64,000 bases of DNA from JANXLS01 sp038227045 (lineage in GTDB: Bacteria; Planctomycetota; SZUA-567; H5-PLA8). The notes beneath the pieces were generated by a model. That model worked only from the letters and a program-made list of their open reading frames with translations, made no database searches and was not told the origin of the DNA. The DNA is taken from assembly GCA_038227045.1 (NCBI GenBank), contig JBBRQD010000004.1, forward strand, positions 62,001 through 126,000, written 5' to 3'. Shown piece after piece: positions 25,024 through 34,748 of the stretch (its first letter is position 1; each line of letters starts with the position of its first letter). Position numbers and translations under genes: made by a program.

Positions 25024-28000
25024 ATGGCGTTCAAGGGAAACGTTGATAGCTTCAGCCTCGCTGACGTCTTCCAGAATTTAGCAATGAATTCCCAAACGGG
25101 AACGCTGCGCGTCACGCCTGAACGCAATCCGAACGCCGAGGAGAAGTACGTTTACTTCCAGGATGGCCGCATCCGCTTTCTCTCCGGACGCTCGCGCTCC
25201 TCGCTCCTTCCGGCCGAAGTATTCGTGGCGCGCGGCATTCTCTCCAAAAGCGACTTTGACTCCGCCCTGATCCGCCAAACCCAGACTAACGAAACGCTAA
25301 TTACATGCCTCGTCGGCATGAACTGCGTCACCGAAGCCCAAATCCAGGAACTCCTGGTTCGCCAGATTGAAGAGGAAATCTACGACCTCTTCGGCTGGCA
25401 AGCGGCCTCGTTTGAATTTAACGAAGGCCCGCCGCCCGAAGGCTTGTTCGCCGCCGAAGCCGCCGATGCCGGCTGGAACATCAACATTCAAGTCTCCCGC
25501 CTGATCATGGAAGCCGCGCGGCGCGCCGACGAATGGGACGGCCTCAGCAAAATCATTGCGTCCCAAAAGAAAATCTTCGTCGTCGAGTTGAATGTCCGCA
25601 AAGCCATCGAACGCGGCGAGATGGCGACCGATCCCGTCGAGCGGCGCGTGGCCATGCTGATCGACGGCGCGCGCGATGTCGACGACATCATTGAAGATTC
25701 CAAGCTTTTTAAATTCGAAGTCGTCAGCACGCTCTGCGAGTTTCTGAACGCGTCGTACATCCGCCCCGCCACGCTCAACGAACTTAATTTCTCCGAAGGT
25801 GAATGTACGCGCCTCGATCTGCCCAAGCGCCGCGCCAAAGTCCTCGAACGCATCCTGGCGCTGGGCGGCGAAAACACTCAAATCCGCCGCGAACTCGCCG
25901 ACCTGATGGCCAAGGTGGGCCAGGTTGAATACGCCTGCATTCACTATGGCATACTGGCGTCCACGGAAATCAAGGACGGCCACGATGAAAACGCCATCGA
26001 AATCTACAAGCGCATCCTGGCCATCGCGCCGGCAAACGTGACGACGCGCGAAGCCCTCGCCGGGCTGTTCGCCAAGCGCGGCCAGAAGCGCGACGCGTTT
26101 GTTCAGTATCAGGAACTTTTCGAGAATCTCCGCGACCGGCATCTCTTGCGCGAGGCGCATGACGCGGCCTTGCTTGGGCTCCAAAACGATCCGTCCAACA
26201 TCAAGATGCGCAACGCACTCATCGACTTGCTGCTGATCAAGGATAACCACGACGAGGCCGCCACACAGCTCGAACTGCTCGGCGATCTGGCCGCGAGTTC
26301 CCATAACACCAGCCTCGCCGCCGACTCCTATCGCCGCGCGATGCCGTACCGCAAAAACATTCGGCTGCTCAAGAAAAAACTCAATGAAGTCCTGCTGACC
26401 AAGGAAGACCGCGCCACCCGGCGCCGCCGTGCCACAATGACGATCCTCGTCTCCTCCGCCGCGCTCTGCGCATTCGGCGTGATGTTCTATATTGAAATGG
26501 AAAACCAGAAAACGTTCGATGCCGCCGAGATGGAGGTCACGAACCGCCTATCGCACGCCGGCGTGCTGGCAAAGGGAGGCGACATTCCCGCCGCCCGGGC
26601 GGAACTTTCATCGGCCCAGGAAAGTTTGTCCGCCGCTCGAAAAGTCTGGTCGCCAATCAAAGGGTTGAGGAGCCGCGCGGAAGATCTCTATCTGGGACTA
26701 CAGCGCCAGGACGAAGTCTTCAAGACCGATATGATCACGCGCGACGAGCGGACGGACACCGCGCGCGCGGACCTGCGCATCGAAGTGAAAGCGGCCATGG
26801 ACAGCTTCGACTTCAGAACCGCAAAAATGAAACTGGAACAATTACTCGAAAAATTCGATAAGACGGATGACGACAAAATTCAGGACAGAGCCGATCTGGA
26901 CAAAGCCAACAAGGCCATCGACGCCTATAAAGTAACGCGCGCGAAAATCGCATTGATACAGACCGATCCCGCCGCGGCGTTCAAGAGCGCGGCCGAAGAG
27001 ATGCGTTTCGTCCGCGACTTTATCAAGCAATATTCGCTCGCCAGACTGGATGATTTTCCCAAGATCCTGAACTTCCCGCTCCTCGTCACCCCGGTCAACG
27101 TGGACGAGGTCGACGTCGAGATGGATGGGAATCCGATCCGGACGATAAGAGCCAATGCGCCCTGGACGGAACGGGTGCTGCGTTATCCCATCTTTCCAGT
27201 CCACGGTTCGCACATCTTCAAATTCTCAAAGCGCGGTTACAGCAGCCAGACCGAGGACACGACACTCCACCAGGATCCCACGCTCGCCGAAGTTAAAGTC
27301 AGCCTTGAACGCAAGCCCGCCGTCTTGGCGCAATTTTCGGGCGTTCAATTCGACGGCGGCGCGATTTTCTTCAACGGCCTGTTGTACGCCGGAACCTCGG
27401 AAGGCGCGTTGCTTGAAATCGACGTCAACTCGGATCCGCCCGTAATCACCGCACAATACAAATTCGAACAGCCGCTGGCGGGTGTCGAAAAGCGCGTCTA
27501 CGGTCAAATCTCCGTTTTCAAACCGTCCGGAAAACCGCCGTTGTTCGTCTATTGCACCAAAGCGGGTTATTGCGTGGGATTGGTCAAGAACAATGGAAAA
27601 TTCGAACCCGCCTGGAACCAACCACCGACGAAAGTGCTCGACGCCAGCCAGCCCGGTCTCGATTTTCCACCCACGTTCTTCGAACAGAGCGGAAAGTCCA
27701 AGATCGCGCTTGTAGCCGGAACCCGCATCCTCATCGTGGACGCCGAAACGGGCTCGGTCGTGCCGCTGACCATGGCTTTGCCTGTGTCAAGCTTGAACAA
27801 CAAACCCGTCACGCCAACTTCGGGCGCCTGTTTCCTCAAGCGCAAGGCTCTCGATAAGGATGACGATGCGAAGGACGGCGACGCGCTGGCGGTCGCCGGG
27901 AGCGACGGCAACATCCACGTCTTCAATTTGGCGACGTTCGCTGGCAAAACCAAGAAAAGCATTTGGACCACGGACTTGGGCAAATTCGCGGCGAGCGTCA

Positions 28001-28458
28001 AAACGCCGCCTGTCGTGGTCGGCGACACCGTCGTCGTGGCGGCAAACAACGGTTCGATCCGCTTCTTCCGGCTGGACGGCACGCGCGAACCGACCGAACG
28101 CGAGGCGACCGGCGGAATTGTCAATCCACCTCTCGTTGTCGGAAAAAGAGTGTTCTTTGCCTGCACGGGAACGGCCGGCAAGGAAGGCCTGTCCGTGATC
28201 GATATGAACGTCAGCGAAATTCCGCTGAAGTCGCGCAACGACATCGCCATCACGCTGACGCCGGCCGTATTGAACAAGCGCATTTATTTCGTGACCGCGC
28301 CGCCCATCTTCTTGTATGCGGTCGACGAGAAAGAAATCAACACGGTCTACTGGAAGTACAAACTCGATCGCGTAGCCGCGTGCCCGCCTGTGGCCAGCGA
28401 CTCCAGAATCTACGTCCTTACCTCGGACGGCGGCTTGGTAGGATTCGACGAACCCTAG
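25024..28458 (+). CDS. Large PATAN (DUF4388)-TPR-TM-PEGA-propeller membrane protein
   Basis: A 1144-residue protein. Residues 1-225 carry a PATAN/DUF4388 domain (F-K-G-N-V-D-S-F-S-L-A-D-V-F-Q-N-L, S-Q-T-G-T-L-R-V) with its helical extension, a module often tied to MglA/MglB and gliding or pilus systems. Residues about 285-460 are TPR-like helices. A basic stop-transfer (R-A-T-R-R-R-R) precedes one transmembrane helix at about 470-490. The outer part has a helical or coiled region (500-680), a PEGA-like domain (about 695-765, ending L-E-R-K-P) and a PQQ/WD-like beta-propeller (about 770-1144). It could link cytoplasmic GTPase signalling to the envelope. Same operon as the GTPase and roadblock genes. 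Confidence 0.88.
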   Translation: MAFKGNVDSFSLADVFQNLAMNSQTGTLRVTPERNPNAEEKYVYFQDGRIRFLSGRSRSSLLPAEVFVARGILSKSDFDSALIRQTQTNETLITCLVGMNCVTEAQIQELLVRQIEEEIYDLFGWQAASFEFNEGPPPEGLFAAEAADAGWNINIQVSRLIMEAARRADEWDGLSKIIASQKKIFVVELNVRKAIERGEMATDPVERRVAMLIDGARDVDDIIEDSKLFKFEVVSTLCEFLNASYIRPATLNELNFSEGECTRLDLPKRRAKVLERILALGGENTQIRRELADLMAKVGQVEYACIHYGILASTEIKDGHDENAIEIYKRILAIAPANVTTREALAGLFAKRGQKRDAFVQYQELFENLRDRHLLREAHDAALLGLQNDPSNIKMRNALIDLLLIKDNHDEAATQLELLGDLAASSHNTSLAADSYRRAMPYRKNIRLLKKKLNEVLLTKEDRATRRRRATMTILVSSAALCAFGVMFYIEMENQKTFDAAEMEVTNRLSHAGVLAKGGDIPAARAELSSAQESLSAARKVWSPIKGLRSRAEDLYLGLQRQDEVFKTDMITRDERTDTARADLRIEVKAAMDSFDFRTAKMKLEQLLEKFDKTDDDKIQDRADLDKANKAIDAYKVTRAKIALIQTDPAAAFKSAAEEMRFVRDFIKQYSLARLDDFPKILNFPLLVTPVNVDEVDVEMDGNPIRTIRANAPWTERVLRYPIFPVHGSHIFKFSKRGYSSQTEDTTLHQDPTLAEVKVSLERKPAVLAQFSGVQFDGGAIFFNGLLYAGTSEGALLEIDVNSDPPVITAQYKFEQPLAGVEKRVYGQISVFKPSGKPPLFVYCTKAGYCVGLVKNNGKFEPAWNQPPTKVLDASQPGLDFPPTFFEQSGKSKIALVAGTRILIVDAETGSVVPLTMALPVSSLNNKPVTPTSGACFLKRKALDKDDDAKDGDALAVAGSDGNIHVFNLATFAGKTKKSIWTTDLGKFAASVKTPPVVVGDTVVVAANNGSIRFFRLDGTREPTEREATGGIVNPPLVVGKRVFFACTGTAGKEGLSVIDMNVSEIPLKSRNDIAITLTPAVLNKRIYFVTAPPIFLYAVDEKEINTVYWKYKLDRVAACPPVASDSRIYVLTSDGGLVGFDEP

Positions 28459-28463
28459 TAAAT

Positions 28464-28525
28464 ATTGTGGTGCAGGCTTCCAGCCTGCAATTCCAGCCAT
28501 GCAGGCTGGAAGCCTGCACCACAAT
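28464..28525. repeat. Perfect 26-bp inverted repeat with GGCTTCCAGCC core
   Basis: ATTGTGGTGCAGGCTTCCAG and six more bases are followed, after a 10-base loop, by the exact reverse complement. It lies six bases past the PATAN gene and 14 before the convergent RDD gene end. It probably acts as a two-way terminator but has the form of a dispersed palindromic element. Confidence 0.8.
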
Positions 28526-28539
28526 TTCCAAATTCCGCC

Positions 28540-29421
28540 TCACGCCCGCCCCTTCAACACAACCGTATTTAAAATCCGGTCATGCAACGCCCGCCCGTTG
28601 GGATCGCGAAGCGCCCAGGGCCATGCCGGCAGCAAAGCCACCTTTAGAAACGGGCGCAGCAGCGCGTTTTCGATGCGTAGCGGTTCTCCCTCCGCTTCGC
28701 GAAGCGCGATCAAACACAGTTTTTTTCCCACGCTTCCATTCCAAAACCATTGCAACACGCCTTCGTTGAGCCACAGGACGATCAGCGCGAACGCCACCCG
28801 GAACGTGCCCGACGAATAATGCGCGGGCAGGCGCGGTCCCGCCGCGAGCAACCCCGCCACCAGCATCAGAACCAATGTCAGATCGATAAACGCGGCGAGT
28901 GCGCGCCGCTTTTTGTCGGCGGCGGGCCACGCCTTCACCAAACCGGTGGCGGTGCGCGGCGAACGAGTGCTGACGGGACGAAGCCTGTCGGCCGCGCTAT
29001 CCGACGCGCTGTGTCCGGGATTGATGCGATCCTTGCTCGACTCGCGATCCCTCTTCGATTCGCGATCGTCGCGCGCAAGACCCGAGTGCGTCGTCTCCGT
29101 TCGCTTCGGCGCGCGTGCGGGGACACTCGGCGCGCGCGCCGGTGCACGGCGTTTCGACGTCTTGTGTCTCGCCGGCTTGCGATCGGGAATAACTGGCAAC
29201 GGGCCGGTGGTAATCGGTCGGTCGGTCGGAAACAGAAGTGACTTGCCGCATTGCGGACAGCGGCCCTGAGTTTGCGGGCCATCGGCGGGAGCGAGCAGAA
29301 TCTTCCGGCAAAAACACGTTAGTTTCCAATACGCTTTCCCATTCGCGCCGCGCACGCGCTCGGCATGCGGCGCATGTTGGGCGGGCGTTGGAGGAGTCGT
29401 GCTCGGAACATTTTTTTCCAC
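28540..29421 (-). CDS. RDD-family membrane protein with N-terminal zinc ribbon
   Basis: A 293-residue protein. Residues about 30-66 contain C-F-C and C-P-Q-C, a probable zinc ribbon. Residues 66-165 are a very basic, Ser/Pro/Arg-rich linker. The rest is an RDD domain with its R...D pair in the first helix (R-A-L-A-A-F-I-D-L-T), the V-G-K-K-L-C-L-I box and D-P-N-G-R-A-L-H-D-R at the end. RDD proteins are small membrane proteins, some linked to Na+ transport, but most are uncharacterised. The start is a GTG without a clear Shine-Dalgarno. It faces the PATAN operon. Confidence 0.82.
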   Translation of the reverse strand: MEKNVPSTTPPTPAQHAPHAERVRGANGKAYWKLTCFCRKILLAPADGPQTQGRCPQCGKSLLFPTDRPITTGPLPVIPDRKPARHKTSKRRAPARAPSVPARAPKRTETTHSGLARDDRESKRDRESSKDRINPGHSASDSAADRLRPVSTRSPRTATGLVKAWPAADKKRRALAAFIDLTLVLMLVAGLLAAGPRLPAHYSSGTFRVAFALIVLWLNEGVLQWFWNGSVGKKLCLIALREAEGEPLRIENALLRPFLKVALLPAWPWALRDPNGRALHDRILNTVVLKGRA

Positions 29422-29491
29422 GTCTAGCGTATCCGAATCGGCTCAACAGGCGGTTTGAAAGACGGGACGTTAATCATGAACCGACCTATTT

Positions 29492-31231
29492 TTATTCAAA
29501 CGCCAGCGTCTCGCGCACCACTTCCTCAATCGTCGTGATGCCGTCGAACACTTTCAGAATCCCGGCCTCGCGCAGCGTCCGCATCCCCGCCGCCTGCGCT
29601 TCGTTGCGCAGCACTTCCGTCGATTTTGAATTCATGATCAGCTCGCGCATCTTCGTGTCGATCTTCATGATTTCAAACACGGCATTGCGACCGCGATAGC
29701 CCGTCTTGTTACAATGATCGCAGCGCCGCCCGTAGTAGAAATGCTTGTCCTCGACATCCTCCGGGCGCATGTTGATTTCCATCAGTGACTCTTCCGTCGG
29801 GCGGTACGTGTCCTTGCATTTCGTGCAGATGCAGCGGACCAGGCGCTGCGCCACGACGGCATAAAGCGTCGCGGAAACCAGGAACGGTTCGATGCCCATG
29901 TCGAGCAGACGCGAGATCGTCGACGGCGCGTCGTTGGTGTGCAGCGTGCTGAAGACCAGATGCCCCGTGAGCGACGCTTCGATGGCGATTTCGGCGGTCT
30001 CCAAATCGCGGATTTCGCCGACCAGAATCTTGTCGGGATCCTGGCGCAAAATGGAGCGCAGACACGCCGCGTATGTGACTTCAATGTCCGGCCGCACCGG
30101 CACCTGAATGATGCCGTCGAGATCGTATTCGACGGGATCCTCCGTGGTGATGATCTTGACATCCGGCGTGTTGGCCGAATTGAGCGCCGAATACAGCGTG
30201 GTCGTCTTGCCCGAACCGGTGGGGCCGGTGACGAGGCAGATGCCGTTGGGCTGATCGACGGTGGCCTTGAAGAACGCCAGTTCCTCCTCGCGCATGCCCA
30301 GCCGTTCGAGATCAAGCGACACGACGCTGCGATCGAGCACGCGCATACACACCGATTCGCCGAAATACGTGGGCAGCGTTGAAACGCGCAAGTCGATCGG
30401 GTTTCCGCCGACGGTCAGTTCGATGCGGTTGTCCTGCGGCACGCGGCGCTCGGCGATGTCCATGTTGGACATGACCTTGATGCGGCTGCACAGCGCCAGC
30501 GCCAGACCGCGCGGTGGCGGCGGAATTTCCAGCAGCGTGCCGTCGATGCGGTAGCGGATTTTGAATTCGTTTTCGAACGGTTCGAAATGCACGTCGGACG
30601 CCTGATCGCGGATCGCCGTCAGCAGCACGAGATTGAGGAATTTGACGACCGGCGCGGCATTGACCATCGCCTCGATGTTTTTCGGATCGAGATTGTTGGC
30701 GCTGTTTTCAAGCACCTGCATTTCTTCGCCGCTCATGTTTTTGAGCAGATCGCTGATCGATTCGCGCTGGTTGCCGTAAAGCTGTTCGATGAATTGCATC
30801 ACCTGCCCTTCGGCGGCGACGGCGCCGGCGATTTCGCAGTTGAGCATGAAGCGCAAATCGTCGAGCGCGTTGAAATTCTGCGGGTCGGCCATGGCTATCG
30901 TGAGGACGTTGTCGACAAACGAAATCGGCACGATGCGGTACACCTGCGCCATCGACACCGAGACCATCTTGACGGCGTTGTCGTCGATTTCGACCTGCGA
31001 CAAATCGACCGACTCCATGCCGTGTTGAGCCGAGAGCGCCTGGATCAGAGCCTCGGGCGTGACCATGCCTTCATCGATCAGAATCTGGCCGAGTGCTCCG
31101 CCTTTGTTTTGTTGAATTTCAAGCGCCTTGCGCAGGCTTGCGTCGTCGAGAGCGCCCAATTCAATCAGCCATTCACCGAGCGGTTTGTGCCGCTCGTCTA
31201 CTTCCTGGTCCTGGCCGTGCTTTACCGCCAC
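29492..31231 (-). CDS. Type IV pilus assembly / type II secretion ATPase (PilB/GspE family), copy 1
   Basis: A 579-residue hexameric motor ATPase that drives pilus extension or secretion. The N-terminal MshEN/GspE-N domain (about 20-160) is followed by the bilobed ATPase: Asp-box R-Y-R-I-D-G-T-L, Walker A G-P-T-G-S-G-K-T-T-T near residue 335, Walker B I-L-V-G-E-I-R-D, His box H-L-V-F-S-T-L-H-T-N-D-A, and a tetracysteine zinc site (C-I-C-T-K-C ... C-D-H-C). The start is the GTG at 31231, which has GGGAGG six bases upstream; the in-frame TTG further out would overlap that site. It is downstream of pilT and the second PilB-like gene on the same strand. Confidence 0.94.
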   Translation of the reverse strand: MAVKHGQDQEVDERHKPLGEWLIELGALDDASLRKALEIQQNKGGALGQILIDEGMVTPEALIQALSAQHGMESVDLSQVEIDDNAVKMVSVSMAQVYRIVPISFVDNVLTIAMADPQNFNALDDLRFMLNCEIAGAVAAEGQVMQFIEQLYGNQRESISDLLKNMSGEEMQVLENSANNLDPKNIEAMVNAAPVVKFLNLVLLTAIRDQASDVHFEPFENEFKIRYRIDGTLLEIPPPPRGLALALCSRIKVMSNMDIAERRVPQDNRIELTVGGNPIDLRVSTLPTYFGESVCMRVLDRSVVSLDLERLGMREEELAFFKATVDQPNGICLVTGPTGSGKTTTLYSALNSANTPDVKIITTEDPVEYDLDGIIQVPVRPDIEVTYAACLRSILRQDPDKILVGEIRDLETAEIAIEASLTGHLVFSTLHTNDAPSTISRLLDMGIEPFLVSATLYAVVAQRLVRCICTKCKDTYRPTEESLMEINMRPEDVEDKHFYYGRRCDHCNKTGYRGRNAVFEIMKIDTKMRELIMNSKSTEVLRNEAQAAGMRTLREAGILKVFDGITTIEEVVRETLAFE

Positions 31232-31397
31232 TGGTGACCTCCCAAAAAACAAAATACGATTCGCCCGGATTCCAATTCAATAGTGCCGCATTCGAAGCGA
31301 ACAAAACCCTGTCGCTGCGCCTTGTTCGCAGCCTTCTTCAAGAATGGCCTGATAAGTAACCGACTCTATTAGGGCTCTAATTCCTTCGTCCACGTCC

Positions 31398-32606
31398 TTA
31401 CTTCTTCCCCCCGCCACCCTTGAGCTTCTCCGTATATTCCCGCACCTTCTTTTCCAATTGATCCGGATCCTGGCTCACGCGCATCATGTCGTTGTACGTG
31501 ATCTTTTGCGAGACCCACAGATTGAAGAGATAATCGTCCAGCAGGATCATGCCTTCCTTGCCGGCGGTCTGAATGTGCGAATTGATTTTGAACGTTTCGC
31601 CTTTGCGGCAGAGCGCCTTGATGGGATCGTTCGCCATCATGATTTCAAACGCCGCCACGCGCCCCTTGCCGTCCGCGGTCGGCAGCAAAAGCTGCGAGAT
31701 CACGGCGACCAGCGTCGTCGACAACTGCGTGCGGATCTGTTCCTGCTGATTGGTCGGAAACACGTCGACGATACGATCGATCGTCTTCGCCGAGCCGGTC
31801 GTATGCAGCGTCGCAAAGACAATGTGCCCCGTTTCGGCCGCGGTGATCGCGGTCGAGATGGTTTCCAAATCGCGCATTTCGCCGACGAGAATCACGTCGG
31901 GATCCTGGCGCAGCGCGCGCCGCAGCGCTTCGGGAAACGTCGGCACGTCAATGCCCACTTCGCGCTGCGTCACCACACAGTTTTTATGCGCATGGTAGTA
32001 TTCGATCGGATCTTCGACGGTAATGATGTGGTCGTGGCGTTCCTGATTGATGAAATCGATCATCGTCGCCAGCGTAGTCGTTTTTCCGGAGCCGGTCGGG
32101 CCGACAACAAGCACCAGGCCGCGGGGCCTCAAACACACGTCTTTGATGACCGGCGGCAGACCGATCTGCTCGAACGTCAAAATGCGGCTGGGGATTTGCC
32201 GCAGCACACAGCCGACGTTGCCTTTTTCCTTGAAGATCGACACGCGGAATCGCGCCTGATCGTTGTACGCGAAACCAAAGTCCGAGCCGCCGCGTTCGCC
32301 CAGTTCGATCTGATTGCGTTCGGACGTGATCGATTTCATCAGGCTTTGCGTATCGTCGGGGGTCAGCACCGTTTTGCCGAGATCCCGCAATTCGCCCCGC
32401 ACGCGGATGCACGGCGGACGGTTCACACGCAGATGCAAGTCGGCGCCATTGTATTTGATCATCGCATCGAGCAGCTTCGAGATGTCAAAGCGCCCGCCAA
32501 GCCCCACCGCCGCAGCCGCAGCCAAACCGGCGGCCATATTGCCGCCTCCGCTGCCGCCTTGCGCGGAAATGCCTGCCTGGGGACCATCGGGAGATTCGGA
32601 TTCCAT
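31398..32606 (-). CDS. pilT: Type IV pilus twitching motility ATPase PilT
   Basis: A 402-residue retraction ATPase. After a Gly/Ala-rich N-terminus come the PilT PAS-like domain (G-A-D-L-H-L-R-V-N-R-P-P), Walker A G-P-T-G-S-G-K-T-T near residue 170, Asp box, Walker B V-I-L-V-G-E-M-R-D, and the His box H-I-V-F-A-T-L-H-T. The C-terminal A-I-L-x-x box typical of PilT is not obvious; the end is a Gly/Lys tail. There is no zinc tetracysteine, which separates it from the PilB copies. AGGAGCG lies upstream of the ATG. It sits between two PilB-like genes on the same strand. Confidence 0.94.
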   Translation of the reverse strand: MESESPDGPQAGISAQGGSGGGNMAAGLAAAAAVGLGGRFDISKLLDAMIKYNGADLHLRVNRPPCIRVRGELRDLGKTVLTPDDTQSLMKSITSERNQIELGERGGSDFGFAYNDQARFRVSIFKEKGNVGCVLRQIPSRILTFEQIGLPPVIKDVCLRPRGLVLVVGPTGSGKTTTLATMIDFINQERHDHIITVEDPIEYYHAHKNCVVTQREVGIDVPTFPEALRRALRQDPDVILVGEMRDLETISTAITAAETGHIVFATLHTTGSAKTIDRIVDVFPTNQQEQIRTQLSTTLVAVISQLLLPTADGKGRVAAFEIMMANDPIKALCRKGETFKINSHIQTAGKEGMILLDDYLFNLWVSQKITYNDMMRVSQDPDQLEKKVREYTEKLKGGGGKK

Positions 32607-32682
32607 GTAAAAAAAGCGCTCCTAATTCGGGTCTCAAAATTCTCAAGTCTTCAGTTTGTAGCAGCAAAAGTGAACCAACGAA

Positions 32683-32754
32683 CACCTTGTCACCTTGTCA
32701 CCTTGTCACCTTGTCACCTTGTCACCTTGTCACCTTGTCACCTTGTCACCTTGT
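32683..32754 (+). repeat. Nine perfect tandem copies of CACCTTGT
   Basis: Nine identical 8-base units in the 154-base gap between the second PilB-like gene and pilT. The array ends six bases before the stop of the PilB-like gene. As an 8-base unit it would shift the reading frame if copy number changed inside a gene. It is not CRISPR: there are no spacers. Confidence 0.95.
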
Positions 32755-32760
32755 CAACCG

Positions 32761-34467
32761 TTACGCATACTGCTTCGCTTCGCCCATCACCTCGTCCAGC
32801 GTCGTCCAGCCGTCCAGAACTTTGCGCAAGCCATCGTCCAGCAGCGTGTGCATGCCATCGCGTCGAGCCTGATCGCGCAGCGAATCGGTGGTGCCCTTTT
32901 GGAAGCACATTTCGCGCAGGCGGCTGTTCATCACCATGATTTCGTAGATGCCTTTGCGGCCTTTGAACCCGATCTTGCGGCACGTATTGCAGCCTTCGCC
33001 ATGGTATGTAATCTTTCCGCTGAATTGCTCTTCCCGCAACCCGACCGCTTTTAAACGCGCCACGTCGAGCTCCTCATCCGGAACCTTGCAGTCGGGACAG
33101 ATCGTGCGGATGAGCCGCTGCGCCTGAACCGCCTGCACCGAACTCGCCACGAGAAACGGCGCGATGCCCATGTCGATGAGCCGTGTCAATGCGCTGGGCG
33201 CGTCGTTGGTGTGCAGCGTCGCAAACACCAAATGCCCCGTTAACGCCGCTTCAATCGCGATGTGCGCGGTCTCTTCGTCGCGGATTTCCCCGACGAGAAT
33301 GATATTCGGCGCCTGCCGCAGCATTGCGCGCAGAGCTTTCTGAAAGGTCATCCCCTGCTGCACGTTCACCTGGCACTGATTGATGCCGGAGAGCGTGTAT
33401 TCCACCGGGTTTTCAACCGTGATGATTTTGCGATCCGGCTTGTTCAGTTCGCTGAGCGCCGAATACAGCGTCGTCGTTTTGCCCGACCCCGTCGGGCCGG
33501 TAATCAGCATCACGCCGTTCGGCTTTTTGATCAATCCGCGGAAGATCTTCATGTCATCGGCGTGGAAACCCAGTTGCTCCAGCCCGAAGCTGATCGACGC
33601 CTTGTCCAAAATACGCATCACCACCGATTCGCCATGCGATGCCGGCAGCGTCGAGACGCGCAAATCCAGATTTCGTCCGAGACACTTCAGCGGAATCTTG
33701 CCGTCCTGCGGGCGGCGCTTCTCGGCCATGTCCAGCGACGCCATGATCTTGATGCGCGCAATCACCGCGCCTTGAAGATGTTTCGGCGGGCTGTCCATTT
33801 CGTAGCAATTGCCATCGATGCGGTAGCGCACGCGCACCCGGTCGATCATCGGTTCGATGTGAATGTCGCTGGCCCGGGCTTTCACGGCCTCGGTAATAAT
33901 GATCTGCACCAGTTTGATGACCGGCGCGTCGTCTGCGCTGATTTCTTCGGCTTCGCGCTTGAGCTTTTCAATATCGATGTGCTTGACGTCGTCGTCTTTG
34001 AATTCGCTCATCCGTTTCTTGAAATCGTCGGAGGCGGAATAATACCGCTCGATCGCGGCATCGATGGCTTCGCGCGTCGCCAGCACCGGCTGCACCTGGC
34101 AGTTGATCACGAAGCGAATGTTGTCGAGCGCTTGCAAATCGAGCGGATCGGAGATCGCCACCGTCAGGATGCCGTCGAACATGTCGATCGGCATGATGTG
34201 ATTTTCGCGGCACTGCTCCTGCGGCACCATGGCCACGACGGAACTGGCCACGTCGACCCCTTCGAGATCGACGATCTCAATGCCAAACTGTTCGGCCAGC
34301 GCGCCGGTGATGTCCGCGGACGAACACAGCCCTCCGGCAACGAAGATCTCGCCAATCTTCGCCTTTTCGCCGTTGATCTGCTGTTCGAGAGCCGCGTCGA
34401 TGTCGTCCTGCGTGACGCAGCCCATATCCATCAAAATTTCGCCGATACAACGCCGTGCGTCGGACAT
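32761..34467 (-). CDS. Type IV pilus assembly / type II secretion ATPase (PilB/GspE family), copy 2
   Basis: A 568-residue motor ATPase paralogous to the gene at 29492-31231. It has an N-terminal MshEN/GspE-N domain, R-Y-R-I-D-G, Walker A G-P-T-G-S-G-K-T-T-T near residue 322, Walker B I-I-L-V-G-E-I-R-D-E-E-T, H-L-V-F-A-T-L-H-T-N-D-A and the tetracysteine pair C-P-D-C and C-N-T-C. ATG at 34467 with GGAGA eight bases upstream; an in-frame TTG at 34482 overlaps that site. First gene of the motor cluster (then pilT, then PilB-like copy 1). The two copies may serve a pilus and a secretion system or two pilus types. Confidence 0.94.
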   Translation of the reverse strand: MSDARRCIGEILMDMGCVTQDDIDAALEQQINGEKAKIGEIFVAGGLCSSADITGALAEQFGIEIVDLEGVDVASSVVAMVPQEQCRENHIMPIDMFDGILTVAISDPLDLQALDNIRFVINCQVQPVLATREAIDAAIERYYSASDDFKKRMSEFKDDDVKHIDIEKLKREAEEISADDAPVIKLVQIIITEAVKARASDIHIEPMIDRVRVRYRIDGNCYEMDSPPKHLQGAVIARIKIMASLDMAEKRRPQDGKIPLKCLGRNLDLRVSTLPASHGESVVMRILDKASISFGLEQLGFHADDMKIFRGLIKKPNGVMLITGPTGSGKTTTLYSALSELNKPDRKIITVENPVEYTLSGINQCQVNVQQGMTFQKALRAMLRQAPNIILVGEIRDEETAHIAIEAALTGHLVFATLHTNDAPSALTRLIDMGIAPFLVASSVQAVQAQRLIRTICPDCKVPDEELDVARLKAVGLREEQFSGKITYHGEGCNTCRKIGFKGRKGIYEIMVMNSRLREMCFQKGTTDSLRDQARRDGMHTLLDDGLRKVLDGWTTLDEVMGEAKQYA

Positions 34468-34748
34468 AGCAGAAGTCTCCAAAAATGATTCAATGCGGCG
34501 GGTCTGCGAGAATGAAGTTTAGCTGGGGTGCGAGAGAGAGAAAAGCGGATTTTCCGCAACTCGATCATATATTCATAAAACCACCGAATCCCGCATTCGG
34601 ACACATACATTTTGAGCCCTACCACCAAATTAGATTGGTTATGCGTGCAGGCATGGCAATCAAATTACCAAGATATCCATAATTTCTCATTTTTTCAAAA
34701 GACAAAGCCGGTAGTGTAAAGCACGTTGCGCTATTGACCCGCGCGTTT

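Noticed and set aside
32683..32754. Possible CRISPR array
   Set aside because: Repeats are 8 bases and directly tandem with no spacers and no cas genes.
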